Assembly: GCA_013398295.1 (NCBI GenBank)
Contig: VZSF01001350.1
Location: 155,355 to 219,354 of the forward strand
DNA from: Chionis minor
Taxonomy: Eukaryota > Chordata > Aves > Charadriiformes > Chionididae
Length of the DNA stretch: 64,000 bases
Direction of reading: 5' to 3'
The translations under genes were made by a program, and so were the position numbers. Of this stretch, positions 1 through 13,100 are shown in pieces. The first letter of the stretch is position 1; every line of letters starts with the position of its first letter. The notes under the pieces are model-generated. The model saw only the letters and a program-made list of their open reading frames with translations, was not told where the DNA came from and made no database searches.

Positions 1-510
1 TTCATCAGGTCCCATGGACTTGTGCACTTTCAGGTTGTTCAGGTGGTCTCAAACCTGATCTTCTCCTACTGTGGGCAGTTCTCCATTCTGAGAGCCCCTG
101 GTTTTACCTACTGTGACTTGGACAGTGCAGTCAGAGCCCTTGCCAGTGAAGACTGAGGCAAAAAAGTCATTCAGTACCTCAGCCTTATCCACATCCTGGG
201 TGGCCAGGTCTCCCGTTTCCTTCCGGAGAGGGCCCACAGCCCCCCAACCTTTTTCCCTGACATAGCTATAGAATTTTTTCTTATTGTCTTTGATGTCCTT
301 GGCCAGATTCAGTTCTCTTAGGGCTTTTGCCTGCCTGATACGGTTCCTGGCCACTCGGACAGTTTCTCTATATTCCACCCAGTCCACCTGTCCTTGCTTC
401 CACCCTCTATAGGCCTCCTTTTTGATTTTGAGCTTATCTAACACTTCCTTATTCATCCACGCAAGATGTGGGAGCAGTTTTGAACCTATGAGCCAGTCCG
501 GTCCCATAGC
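1..510 (-). mobile_element. CR1 LINE fragment, EN-RT linker and RT start (runs off the window)
   Basis: On the minus strand a 152-codon open frame (49-507) reads [69 protein letters not shown] and [14 protein letters not shown]. This is the linker between the endonuclease and RT of CR1 ORF2. The frame stops at a TGA that replaces the usual Arg codon, a typical CpG decay (CGA to TGA). It then continues in the same frame as DHLNNLKVHKSMGPDE, the start of the RT domain, to position 1. The element's 3' part therefore lies outside the window. No CR1 sequence is recognised beyond about 510. Confidence 0.93.
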
Positions 511-3500
511 CCTTACCTGGGGTCACGTATTTCACTCAGTGAAAGAATTGTTCAAGCTTTGCAGTGTGTCTTTGAAAGGGAAATGCATGTGTCCAGCTTG
601 ACTTTGCTCCTTGTTGTCAGGTGTTTTCTGAGTTCTTCCGGCATTTCTCTGGACTTTTACCCTTTTAAGGGGAGGATGCTCTTACAGTCCATGTCAGGTT
701 CTTACTGAGCTCAGCAAGCAGTGCTGTGCACCTCCCTCAGCTCCCTCACGTTGCCGAGTAGCAACTGGCAGGGATAGTGACCAACTCCACGCTTATTAAA
801 ATGGTTACACCTCCTTGGGAACTGTTTATATTTCCAGAGCTATCATTAAAGGCCTTTTATCTTCTTAGTACGGCTTCTTGCATCAGTCATTCCAACAAAA
901 GGTGAGCCATCTGGGTTGCTCTCGATTTTAACTGCTTGTGGGAAAAAGAGGATTCAAAGAGCAGACAGAGCTGGCATCCGACAGCCACACTCTTTTACCA
1001 CAGCACCATAAGGAGCAGCAGGGAGAGAAGTCTGGCCAGACCTCCCGCACTGTCATCAAGATGTTGTCATCTTGGCTTCCTAGCTGAGGCTGGACCCGCA
1101 GACCTCACGGGAGGACACAAAAATAAAAAGCTGTGTTTCAGCAGTGCATACCTAAGCATAGGGTACGACAGAACTCAGTAATTATCTTAGGAAATTTCTG
1201 AAAATTGAGCAGCAACAGAATTAAAAAGTTGCTGAAATAGACCATCTAAAAACTCTCTGCTTGATTTCTCCCTCTCTTCTGAGAGCTGAGCAACACTGTG
1301 GTGTAATTTTAATAAGTGATTACTTAATTTCAGCTAACTGTGGATTATTTTGATAGTTCGTATTCTTTAATGATTAATAAGTAGGCTGAGTAAACATTAA
1401 GTATTATTAAATGTGCTTTACTTAGCATGAGTTGGAACCCCAAAAAAAGCACTTCAAAATTGATCTTTCCAATAACATGCTGAAAATATTGAAAAGTCAT
1501 TTTTCCTCTGGCAACATAAAGAAGCCTTAAAATAAAGGCGGGAGGAGGGGAAGAGAGAAGGGGATAACACAGATGGTGAGCTAACCAGCTCTGACATTTC
1601 AGAGATTTCTACACAGCTGGCGTGAAAAGATGTTTTAAACACTTAGCGATGCATTTAGGCAGTTCTTCAGGTTTATCATTTTCCTGACTTGGTGAACTCA
1701 GCCTCGTCACCCGGTGTCACCGATGACTAGGTCCTCGTTAACGATACCCCCTGGCTGATCCTTCAGATTTACACAGGTGTGCACCTGCAAACATGCTGTG
1801 TTGCAAAACCTACAGATGGCATAAACCTCAGAGGGGTTCAAGCACCAATTGGAATTTCAATCCCGTCCTATGCAGTCCTGTTTCTCCTCCACATATCATG
1901 GTCTCTTTGACTGGGCTTCTTGATGGCGCATTCATGGTGCCACTTGGGATGGATGTTCAGCTGCCTGGCTCCTCTGTCCCTCATGCAGACACAGTCCAGA
2001 GAACAGCCTTCATGTCCCTAAAATCTATTTTACTTGCCCAGTAAGGCTATATGGGACCACATAAACACATGAACACAACTATCATGCTTTTTCTAGCATG
2101 TGCTTGAGGTGAAAATTCTGGTTTACTCTGTTGCATTCACAAAGTTGCATTTATCCAGTGAATCTTACAGGTGCTTTGGGAAGCAGTACTATGTCTTATG
2201 TGGTCTCTGAATCGCTAGCAGGAAGTTCAGGGACAAACTTTACGTGAACCGGTGAAAATCCGCTTTAAATATTGCAACAAATACTTATCATCAGGGTTGA
2301 ATTCAAACTGACCTAAGGTTGAAACCTGCAGAGTTTGAACTGTCTTGCCTTTCTTTTTCGGTGAGAAAATGTGAATGTGGATATGTACAGAAAAACAGAA
2401 CAGTGAACACTATTTTGAGTTTTCACTTGTGGCTCTCAAAGGACTTTGCAACAATTCAAAGTAAGACCCTTCTTCCATCCCTTTTCCTTTGTGGGGCAGG
2501 ATTCCTACCCAACCTCCCCTCTCCCTGCCCCATCCCACAGTTTTGGCAGCTGCCGGTTCTGCCCGTAGCTGACCGTGGCGAGGTCCCAGGCTATGAGCCC
2601 TTCTCCTCCTACCGCTCCTGCTCCAGATGGGATGAGTTTTTGATGCAGCTTTGACCTCTTAAGCTTAGTCAGGAAGGGACATTCCCCTGGGAGGTGCCTC
2701 TTCTGAGTGCTCACCACCACCCAGAGACTTTTCTTTTTTTTTTTTTTCCTTCAGGTGCTTGAGCTTTCCTATCACCTTTTGGTAGGGACTCAGTGACTAG
2801 GACAGCCATCTCCACATCTGCTTAGCAATCTCCACATCTGTTAGCCCACTTCCACCAGCCAGCTAGGCTAAGCCAAAGCACCTGGCTTAGCTTCTAAAGG
2901 AATAACTTTTGGCCACAACATTTGGAAGCTAAAAGAGCTGCACGTGGGTTTGTATAGAGTTTGTTAGGAAAGGCACAGTCATTGATTACCTTTATTAAAA
3001 AAAGATAGCCTCTGGTCTACTCTGTTTATTTCTAGAGATTAGAGATGAATATACCGAAGCTAAATACACATATTTTGCAACTTTTCCTTCCTTACCCTGC
3101 TTGTTCTGTTGATGGAAAGAAATCAGCAGCGGCAAAGGTTATTCATTGTTAGATGTGTCACCAAGTGCAGTGGAACTACGTCTTTTATTGTTTCATTCTT
3201 TTGAACTGTTCCAAAGCCTTTTTGCTCAAGTTTTTAGATGGCTTCAAACCAGCCTTTAGATTGTTCAAGGGCTTTTCTGCACATCTGAGTGAGGAAGTCT
3301 TGAGTTTATGTAACCAGTGTCTTTTTGCAGCTTTGTAAAAAGAACCTGCAAATTTATGTCACTAAAATGTTTGCGTTGCTTCACACAATCCTGTAAGTTG
3401 CTGATTAGTTACTACACAGGAGAGTGTAGTTACATTTTTTTCATTAAAGTTAATAGCAAGTTTGAGAACAGTTTTTCCAGAGATTAGAATGCAAGCTAAA

Positions 3501-4393
3501 AATAAATTTCATTGTGGAAAAAGCACTGTGCCCGTCTTCCTCTCTGAAATTGCGCTCTCAGAAATTGCAAGAAGGCAGCACCATTGTCACCATGAGCAAT
3601 TTCTCTGCCTGCAGCGCAGAACCGGCTCTGCGGGCCAGTCCCTGTAAAGGGCTTGGGGAACTGCAATAAGGTATGTGCCTCCCACAAAATAAGAAAAAAA
3701 CCCCTATTCCTAAGCCAGGAATGCTGATGCTGAGGATTCCTTGAGCAGGTAGAGCTCAGCATAGGATCCAAATGGAAAAGGGAATAATCTGGCCAGAGGG
3801 ATGCACTGAGGAAGCAGAGCTGCACCTCTAACTGAGAAGGATCTGCACCAGAACTCTCTTCCCAAAATTGGTAGCCATGTCCTTGCTTTTAGAGACCCGA
3901 GCAAGGCTTATTCATCCATTTTTTAAAAATCTAGGAGACAATGTTTGTCCAGACACAGCCCTCGAGGTACTCGTCTAGTGACTGGGCAAGTCCCCGTGGA
4001 AATGGTGGGGATTATCTGATTCCCTACTTCGCATCTCCCATGGGAATGAATTAACTACATACCCTACCAGAAATTTGGGCCAACAACTATACAGCATTAA
4101 GCTATAATAATACTTAAATCCCCATCTTCACTCACCCTAAAAAGCTGTAGTCAGGCTTTCTTCCCTATGTTTGCTCTGGTCCACCTCCACACAGCCTCAG
4201 TACAAAATCAACTGTACTTAAGTTATCCCTGATAGATGGGCTTCCAATTTCCCTTAAAAATCCCTTAAAACTCCAGTGACGGATTTAGTCACATGTCCAT
4301 CGGCAATCTCTTCCAGCGCTCCACTAACCTTCATAATTACAAGGTGCTAGCCAAGAAACGTGGATGGGCTTCTCTCGCTAAACTATAAGAAAA
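511..4393. other. Intergenic DNA, no gene recognised
   Basis: Mixed-composition sequence with ORFs up to 111 codons on both strands, none resembling a known protein. Holds a pyrimidine tract with T14 (2734-2747) and a short direct repeat, caatctccacatctg and its near copy, at about 2808-2842. I see no RNA gene or mobile element. Confidence 0.7.
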
Positions 4394-4886
4394 CATAGAA
4401 TCATAGAATAATTTAGGTTGGAAAAGACCTTTAAGATCATCGAGGCCAACCGTTAACCTAGCACTGCCAAATCTAGCACTAAACCATCTCCCTAAGCTCC
4501 ACATCTACACATCTTTTAAATGCCTCCAGGGATGGTGACTCAACCACTTGCTTTGGCAGCTTGTTCCAATGCCTGACAACCCTTTCAGTGAAGAAATTTT
4601 TCCTAATATCCAATCTAAACCTCCCCTGGTGCAACTTGAGGCCACTTCCTCTTGTTCTATCGCTTGTTCCTTGGGAGAGGAGGCCAACCCACACCTTGCT
4701 ACAACCTCCTTTCAGGTAGTTATAGAGAGCGATAAGGTCTCCCCTCAGTTGCCTTTTCTCCAGGCTAAACAACCCCAGTTCCCTCAGCTGCTCCTCAGAG
4801 GACTTGTTCTCCAGATCCCTCACCAGCTTCGTTGCCCTTCTCTGGACACGCTCGAGCACCTCAATGTCTTTCTTGTAGGGAGGGGC
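4394..4886 (-). mobile_element. CR1 LINE 3' end, RT tail ORF still open
   Basis: 5'-truncated CR1 on the minus strand, starting at GCCCCTCCCTACAAGAAAGA (the APQYKKD region). An open frame (4479-4859, 126 codons) reads [71 protein letters not shown] and ends VDVELREMV with a stop. The 3' end has a Leu/Asp-region remnant (gatcttaaaggtcttttcca) and two ATTCTATG octamers, finishing at 4394. It is like the copy at 23404 but in opposite orientation. Confidence 0.96.
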
Positions 4887-6888
4887 ATCCTAGACATCAG
4901 AGAACTATGTATGAAAAAGACACAGAAGAAAAGATAGGCTCTTGTTTGATAATGGTGAGAAAGTGGGTGAAGGGTTACTGCAGAGAGGAAGGCTGTACCT
5001 CCAGTAGCAGAGCACAGTACAAGAAGAAAAAAAGGTGGGCATGTTGTCCTGAGGTGCTTGGCCTGGGAATTCGGGATCACAGGCACAAATCCATACCTCC
5101 CAGCCAAATGTATTATATGTCAAATTAGACATTACCCAGACACATCAATGACTCAGGTTGAAACCGATACCCTAATTATTATAATATTGAGTGCTTTACA
5201 TATTTTATTTGAGTCTTCCAGATATGAATATAGTTTCATATTTCTTTTTACATGTCAGCTTGGCAACACTTAGCAAAGACATTTCTTCTAAGAGAACAAA
5301 TTAAAGCAACTTCAAAACAAGCCTGTTATTGCTCAACAGTCTGGGTCCCTGCCAGCAAGAAACAAATTGATGATTATTTAGCTGTGGCAGCAAAAGAGAA
5401 TTGTGAATTCTCAGAAAACTTTTTTTTTTGGTGGTGTCAGCTTTAATCTAAAAGTAAACTGAAGGTAAAGGTGGCAAGATTGAAGTTATTAGCATCACAG
5501 AGTGCTTACAGGGCAGAGCAGAGGGGCTGGGATGGTTACATCTCCCAAGGCAGCAGAAAAGGCTGGGAAAATCCACAGGCAGAGCAACACTCAGGTGCCA
5601 GCAGCAAGCAAAGCCCATGGTCCTCCCACAGGCACGCAGCCCACTCCTCTCCTCCTCACCCCATAGCGGAGCACACGCTCGGCGTGGCAGCGGCAAGTGC
5701 AAGGGCAGGGCCCAGGGGTGTAATATCCATTTATCTGGAACCCTCTCCCGCCAAAAAATGCTTATACTGATGTAGATCACAAATGAGTAGTTTTCCAGGC
5801 AGAAGGATGATTGCTTAATCTCTGTATCCCTGCAATGGGGCCCGTTTCCTGAGCTGACCACTAGAATGGCCTTTTAATATACACTATTGGGTTTTCACTA
5901 TTGTTTCCAAAAAGTCCTGTGAGAGAGCAGAATGGGTTTGAAACATGGTACTGGAATACACGGAGCTTTAAATTCAAAATTATGGGTTGAGTCACTAGCT
6001 AGAAGTTCATGAAAAAATGAGAGTGTGAAGAGCTGAAGTGCTATGGGGAGGGAAGCAAGGAGCAAAACGCAAGTTGAGCATCGATACTTTACTAAGCTGT
6101 TGATATATGTGTTAATTGGTAGCATCCACTTTTTATCTAATCAAGGAAGTGTGTATATGTGCCATAAAAAATAAAAATCAATTGCTCCCTGCTATGGCCA
6201 CAAACACAGTGGCATGGTGTGCAGCTGCTGAGCTGAACCTTCAGTTCCTCTTCTTGGGAATCCTGGAGTAGGGGTTGAGCCTCCCTAAGACACTGCTCCC
6301 CTCATGAACATCAGTATTTCATCCAGGAGAAAACGTAGCAAACATCACTTGCCACCAATAATAATGGCTTTTGGTGTCTAAAAATAGCAAGAAGGCCTTT
6401 TTTAATCCAGAAAGTGCTATATTCAGCTAGAGATAATGTGATGGTAAATTATGTTCTGACAAAGAAGAGTTAATCACTGACCTCAAAATTAGCTGTTGCC
6501 TAGGTACCCCTGGTCAGGCTCTGTTGACATTTACCTTGTGCAAACAGAATGCAATACCAACCACTCAGATGTATATTTAGGGCTTTAAAATGGCCGGCTT
6601 TCCAAAATGCAATGCAATGGCTGGGAATGCGAGTTCGATGGCGGAAATGTTGATGCCACCTGGACATCATTCAGATCATTCCGTGGGTGCTCTTGCACAT
6701 ACAGTTCCGCAAACATTGTAAAAAGTTCTCAAACCTCCCACAATATGTTTTGTTGTGGAGAGGCCATCCTGGTTAAAAGAAGATGGATAAGTAGCTCTAC
6801 CAGCTAAGTATTATGTGCTGCAAACCTAAGTAACGTGGCTAGCATGGCTTCGCAGAAGATGGGTCACATAATTTTTTCTTTCACTCTG
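4887..6888. other. Intergenic DNA, no gene recognised
   Basis: No conserved coding sequence or mobile element was recognised. ORFs of 60-137 codons overlap on both strands and look like chance frames. Confidence 0.65.
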
Positions 6889-7300
6889 TGATGGGATAAG
6901 CCAACCCCTTTGATGGGATAAGCACCTCTACGCAGAACAGTACACTTGGGTTTCTCCAAAGTGTGTGACTTGGCACTGTGTGACATTGCAATGTGAGAGA
7001 TTTGCGCGTCGCGGTGTTACAAGGCGCGCGACGTGGGTGTCCGAACCCGACTCGCTGTCGGATCGCAGCAAGTAGTGTGTCCTGGTTAGAGGTAAACCAG
7101 AACCAGTTTTCTGTTCATTAATTTTACTTTGCAGCTACGCCTCTTCTAACTACTGAAATGAACCAGCATGTTGTGCAGAAACCGCTCTTTCTCAGAGTGA
7201 TGAGACCCATGTTTATAGCTGATGCCAAGGAATGGTATGCGGAGAGGCTCCTGCTCACAATTATTGCGATAACATAGTGCAAAGTGTGGGGAGGGGGGAA
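6889..7300 (+). mobile_element. Possible LTR-derived block with CpG-dense palindromic core (weak call)
   Basis: Begins with two copies of tgatgggataagc (6889-6901, 6911-6923), then a CpG-dense core at 7005-7065, then tgtcctggttagagg at 7078, which I read as a possible avian ERV LTR start. No gag, pol or primer-binding site can be shown. The boundaries are uncertain and could mark two adjoining LTR pieces. Confidence 0.3.
7005..7065. other. CpG-dense block with two small stem-loops
   Basis: Thirteen CpG dinucleotides lie in 61 bases, in DNA that otherwise has very few. It contains an inverted repeat CGTCGCG (7007-7013) / CGCGACG (7027-7033) and a hairpin CCGAC (7047-7051) / GTCGG (7057-7061) around tcgct. 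Could be an LTR R/U5 segment or a small unmethylated regulatory site. Function unknown. Confidence 0.8.
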
Positions 7301-8849
7301 TGAAAGGCTTTTGCCTTCACTGATGTCTCCTAGGAATTATTATTTTTTTCTAAATTGTCCAGTATCACCAAATCAGAAAATGATTAAAAAACCCACCTCA
7401 TAACTTCTAAAGTTCAGAGCCAGCACACAGATCAGTGGTGGTGTAAGGAGCAAGAAGACAAGCTACCGCTCTGGGAAGAGCGGGACCCTCTGGTTGAAAG
7501 ATTGCAACCTGAGCAGATGCATTTCAGTTATGACTAAAGACCAGGCAAGCCGTTTGGGAACAACTCCCAGAAAGTCTCCTTGGAGGGTGCAGTCTTGTCT
7601 AGGAAAGCTGCAACTCAAAGGAAAAGTTGGTGGTTGAGGTGGATAACCACTTCTGTGTCTAAGTTTTGGATCAGAAATTGCTTTGTTAAAATGAAAATTA
7701 GTGATAATTTTAAAGTTACATGATAAGCCAGGCTCTGAGGAGTGTGGAGAGATGGGTAGGGTTAAATCGAATGAGCGTGGGTGTCTGCATTAGGGTAGAG
7801 TGTCCTTCCAGCTCTTGAGTTCCTTCATGCCTTTCTGCAGGGCTTTGCATTTCTGCATTAGGGCAATGGTGTTTAGACCTCATGCAGCAAGGCTTCAGCT
7901 GCTTGCCTGCAAAGGATAAAGCAGGATTTTTTTCCACCAGAATAGAATCTTAAGGAATTGTTTTTCCCTACTGCACAGCTGGCTTAATTTTTTTTTTTGT
8001 TTTGTTTTGTTATTATAATCATTATCCAGGTGCTTTTTCACCTTCCTCTCAACTATCTAAGATACCAGCCAGCTGTGTCCTCTGATGTGTCATAGCAAAG
8101 GTTTTCCTTTTCCTCCTTTTCACTCCATAAGGTGTTCCTGACCATCAGCTCCAGGCTCCTGGCATAGCCTTGTATCTGATTGCAAGGGAGGATGTAGTTC
8201 ACATACTGGGTTTATCTTCCTTTGTCAATCCCGTGCCATTACAAGGGACCGAGGGATGCATGGAGCTTGTGGAGGACACCACCACTTACTCTGAAATCCC
8301 CAGGCTGACCACGGGGTGAAGCACCCAGGGGATCTCAGCCTGCCGGTCCCTCCTTGTCCAAAGCACTATGGAAATGAGAAAAAGCAAAGCAAAATGAAAC
8401 AAGATGGGAGCCAGAGCTGAAACAGATCACGCCTTCTTGGCCTGAGGTGGACCCGGGGCTTAATTGCATTTTGTGAGGGTTATGAGCAGATAACTGATTT
8501 TTTGGGTTTGTGCTGCCTCCTCCTGCCAGCCCACCGCTCATCTGCTTGGGAAGCAGCCCCAGGTGCAGGCTGGCATGCCAGGTGGGGCTTGCTTATATGA
8601 GGTGTGAAGATTGGTTCATTTGCAGGTTGGGAAAAGATTTGCACCTCTGGACTTCAGGCACTCCTGTCCCATTCCCCCTGCCCCATCTGCTTTGAAAAAG
8701 AAAACTTGTTAGAAGATAAGCCCAAAGGTCTGCTCCCATGTCGGTGTTATCATCTACCACTGCTGCACACGCTTGATGCAATAGTGAGTGTATGTCCCCA
8801 TAGCAACAGGAGGAATTAATTTAATGATATTATTAGGCCTTATTTATAT

Positions 8850-8913
8850 GCACACACACACACTCGCACACCTGCACATTGTGCATGCCCACGTGCGCAC
8901 ACACACAGAGAAA
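8850..8913. repeat. Impure CA microsatellite
   Basis: Three short (CA) runs: tgcacacacacacactcgca, then cctgcacattgtgcatgc, then gcgcacacacacagag, separated by CpG-bearing interruptions. Confidence 0.8.
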
Positions 8914-9300
8914 AGGAAAATGAGCAAGTCCTGCTCTTCAAGAAGATCCCTGTGAGAAGTCAGTCCTGTACATGAGGTTCACAGTGACCACAAAGTCCTG
9001 ATTTTCACCTTACAGGTGCAAACCCCAAGGCTGACAAACCTGCCAAAACAAATTTAACAGCACAGACCTACAGCAACAATCTCCAACCCTGCAGCAGCGC
9101 TATAGCTGGGACCAGAAGTCCTGTCAGCTAGAGGCTGGAGGAGCCCCTCTCCCATTGCCCTCCCCATGATGCCACTTCTCGCCATGCAGGTGGTGCCAGG
9201 CAGGAGGCAGAGTTCCACTCTGCGTGTACTGCCCACAGAGGAGTGGATTAGCAGCAGCATTTCTGTCCCATCCAAGTTCCCTTCGCCCTGTGGGATGATG

Positions 9301-9382
9301 CTTCACAGTGTTTTGTCTACTTCATCCCAGTGCCGGTGGCACAGTGAGCTTCACAGTGTCTACTTCATCCCGGTGCCGATGG
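9301..9382. repeat. Imperfect direct duplication, about 35-39 bp unit
   Basis: cttcacagtg(ttttg)tctacttcatcccagtgccggtgg at 9301-9339 is repeated as cttcacagtgtctacttcatcccggtgccgatgg at 9349-9382, with a 5-bp gap and two base changes. Confidence 0.75.
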
Positions 9383-10140
9383 TTTGTGGGCAACCTTTGT
9401 ATCATCAAATGTGAGTCAGAGGTTTCCATAAGACCTGAAGCACTTCTTGGTTGTTGCCCTTCTGCTATTCACAGTTACATGTTTGCCAAATAAACTTCAG
9501 GTAGAGCCTAGCCTCTCTTTGCACTGGTACTGTACATTAAAACATCTCACAAAGAGCTATTCATTGGCGGTAAGGACAACACCATTTATTCTCAGATACT
9601 ATTCTGTGAGCAAATTGTTTTGTAACTTTGGTATTTAAACTAAATTGTTCAGAAAACCTTGCTGTGAATTCCTTGTGGGAGCCAAAAGATATAAAAAAAC
9701 AGCTACTTTGTAAGACCTCTCCAAAAATGATGCTCCCCTATCTTTTTGACATTTAAAATGCCAACATGTCTTTGCTTGTGTTTATCATCTAAGGGCATAC
9801 GAATGTTTATTTTTAAATGTCCGAAAGGTCAGAGTTCATCTTTAGTTAAAGAGCATCTACTTTGTAGATCATCGAGACAGACAACTTTGTAAATTAGCTT
9901 GCAGTCTCAAGGTGAAAAAAATTATCTGAAAGTATCCCAGTACAATTTTAGAGATGAGCCACTCCTGCATTCCTGCACATCCCTGTTGCTGTCCTGCTAT
10001 GGGAGTGGGGGAAGATTTCAGGGCTAGCTTGAAAAGGACTTGAGGCTCATTTTCAGGGGAGCATCCCCTACTGAATTTGTAATGACCTCTTTGTTGCTGG
10101 TTTTGAGTTCATGTGCAGTGCCAAAAATCAAGCTAAAGCT

Positions 10141-10175
10141 TTTTTTTTTTGTGTGTGTGTGTGTGTGTGTGTGTG
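10141..10175. repeat. T10(GT)12 microsatellite
   Basis: Ten T followed by an uninterrupted GT run from 10151 to 10175. A valine/cysteine-rich reading frame across it is a by-product. Confidence 0.95.
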
Positions 10176-13100
10176 GCACTGTTAGACTTCTAATAGTGTT
10201 TTCTTTATCAGTTATCTCTCAGCTTTCTCCAATAATACTCGCAGTTAAAATACTTTTTTTTTTTACTCTGCTCAGTAAGTGATCTAATTGATCTAATCTC
10301 TAGTAGTGGGGATGTGCACCTCTATTATGTATCTGAACATTATCAGAGTTGCCAGTCCAACGATGCTCTCGTGGGTTGCACTGGATGCCTCCATTTCTAA
10401 CCCCTCAAATTCCCTTTTATTCCTTTCTCATGCAGCACCAGGGACCTTTAAGAACCCCTGAAAGTGAACAGCTGAGCGATGGGAGAGGAAAATGCAGTTG
10501 CCGAGCAAGGAGAGGAACATGGTGCAAAGGTAACTGGCACAGAAAAACCTTTTGCCTCCTCAGGGACTTGGGCTTTTTTTCCCCCTTGGCCCTCCCAAAT
10601 CCAGGAGCTGCTGCTTGGCAGCCTGTTGCGGATGGACAACCAGTGCCAGAAGTGCAGCCCTACACAGGGATTTCATCCTTCGCCCATACCGCATTGGTTT
10701 TGTCTGTACCAGTGGAGCCTGTGTTGTGCTGCCCCTGCATTTTCAAGAAATTGCCTGAAATTCCTGTACCGGGGTGACTTGATCTCCATCTGGGCGGCAG
10801 CGGGTTGAGAGGCAGCAAACTCCCATGGCCAGTAGCTCTCAACAGGGCAGAGGCAGGTAGATGGTAAAAATTACAGCTGTAGAAAGAAATGCGGTGAGTG
10901 GGGTGGCAAGAGAAGATGGGGAAGGGGAAGGTGTCATAGGGCATGTGACCTTTGCCAGCCTCTGGCCTGGTGGCTGAGATTTGGTACACTCACTACAGGA
11001 GTGAGTCCAGGATTTTATCTGCAGGATGTAGTCTCATGGACAGAAGGGAGCACAGGTGTGTTTTTTTCCCAAGTGGAAGGTGATTTTGCATTGAAATATG
11101 CCTATGTAGGTCCTTTCTCTGGATCACAGCCCCATTCCCGTGCACTAGCAACGGAGCCGGCATGCCTGCGGCTCACAGGGAGCCTCAGCGCCCAGCAACA
11201 GCAATGACTGATACCAAGAGAGATCTTAAATAAATGGTGTTTAGCTGAGGGACTGGGCATTTCAGCAGAAAATACATGGCCTGGGAAGATATAGACCCTG
11301 GCAAATGGGACTAATAAGCCAAAAATCCCCTGGCACTGGGCTGAGCGGAGACAGGCAGGGCTGGGGGCTGTGCTGGCTGTGGTGGGAGCAAGCAGGCTGC
11401 ATCTCTCACGGCCTCAAGATGAATTATAACAGGCAGGAACAGCTCGCTCCTGCCCACGGAAAGCAAAAGGCTGAGAAGAATATGTGTGAAAATGACCTCT
11501 CTGAGCTGATTTGGCCGGGAGGATTGCAAAGGAGGGCTCTATGGATGGTGGGTGCCTTATGATCTCCTTAAAACTCCGCTTCCCTGCAGCAGTGAGCTGC
11601 CCCCAGAGCCCTCAAAGCAGCCAGATGGTAAGGACCAGCTGCTGGTCTCCGACCTCGTGCGGCTCCCGGGTGTCACCAAGCTCCCACGGATCACACCTCA
11701 TCTGTTTACAAAGCTGCAGAAAAACAAGCTTCGGAAGCTTTGCAGCTCAAGAAATCCAGATTATTTCTGATCATTTGGAGATTGTGGGGAAGGAAGGCGA
11801 AATATGGGATGAATTCAAACACCCAAGGGACTTCATAAAATAACTCTCTACTGTACCAGCAGGACTCCACACAGTTACCATTGCCTTCATCATACTGTGA
11901 TGGTGTGGACTCTCGGTCTCTGAACCACCCCAGGCATTAAAACTTCAACCTCCAGACTGCAGATCAAGAGGCACTAATAAACCATTTGTCCCGGGTGAGT
12001 TGAAACAATGGTCACATATATATTTTAAACACAGAAGCAGACATGGGATCATCAGCCTTGTGAGACTGCACCATGGATGCCAGCTACCCGAGCAAGCACA
12101 CAAAAGCACAGGGAACAGACGTTTGGGGATGTGGTTATCGCCATGCAGCTTTTCAGCGGGCTTGAGCCTTGCTGCACGACGCGGTCCCTGAGCAGGGTAG
12201 CGCAGGCTGCACTGGGAGGACAGAGCTGCAGATCCTCGCTCAGCAGCCCATGGGAAAAAGCAGCCTGTCCCAGCCACGGCTGCTACACCCTTCTCTTGAG
12301 AGAGCAGGGAGTCCAGATGCTGGGGTGGGAAAGAAGGAACCATCTGCATCAAAGCAGCCAATATAAATTTGCCTTTATTTTGGTCACTTCTCCATCCTGC
12401 TGTTACCGCTTTTGTCCTATCTAAATTGAGGTTTCATACTTGGAACTCATCCATGCTCCAAAAATATCCAGATACAGAGAGAGAAAGGCACTGGGTGAGT
12501 CACCAAAAATCCAAGCTGAAGAATTTAAGAATGCATTTTAATTATGTTTAGCATTAATTTAATGCTACCTACAGGGCCTTTCATTACACAGTCATTTATT
12601 TTTAGCACCAAAATGTGACAAAATATACTTTCCTTTATTCTGGAGTACTTCACAGTTAGCATATGCAAGATTCAAAAGGGACACACAACTGTAACCATCA
12701 CGATATAGTTTATAATATTATCATTTCCCAAAATCAGTTGGGTCTTGTAAGGTCAAGGCACCTGAAAAATCCAAACAATTACTTTGAAGAGCAAGGACTG
12801 AGGATGTTAGTGCTCAGAAATGAACTTGGTTCCTCACGCTGATAAATATGAGGGAAGCGTACAGTGAAAAGGCAAAGCTGCTGAGTTTTAAAAAGCTGTT
12901 TGCAGGTCACTTTTGAAAAACAGCCCTGGTCATGCCTATTTCCAAAAATCTACTTTTGAACCTGATGGCTTAGCAAATAATGATCTCATATCAAGTATTC
13001 CTTTCAAAGCCTTAATGCTGGAACATGCAGTGCTGATATGGCTGAATATAAGCACTTAAATAAAGGTTATTATTTCCAGGTCTGTGGAAAAAAAAAATGC

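Noticed and set aside
7003..7070. tRNA or other structured RNA gene
   Set aside because: The stems do not form a cloverleaf and no A-box/B-box pair is present; an LTR or regulatory block fits better.
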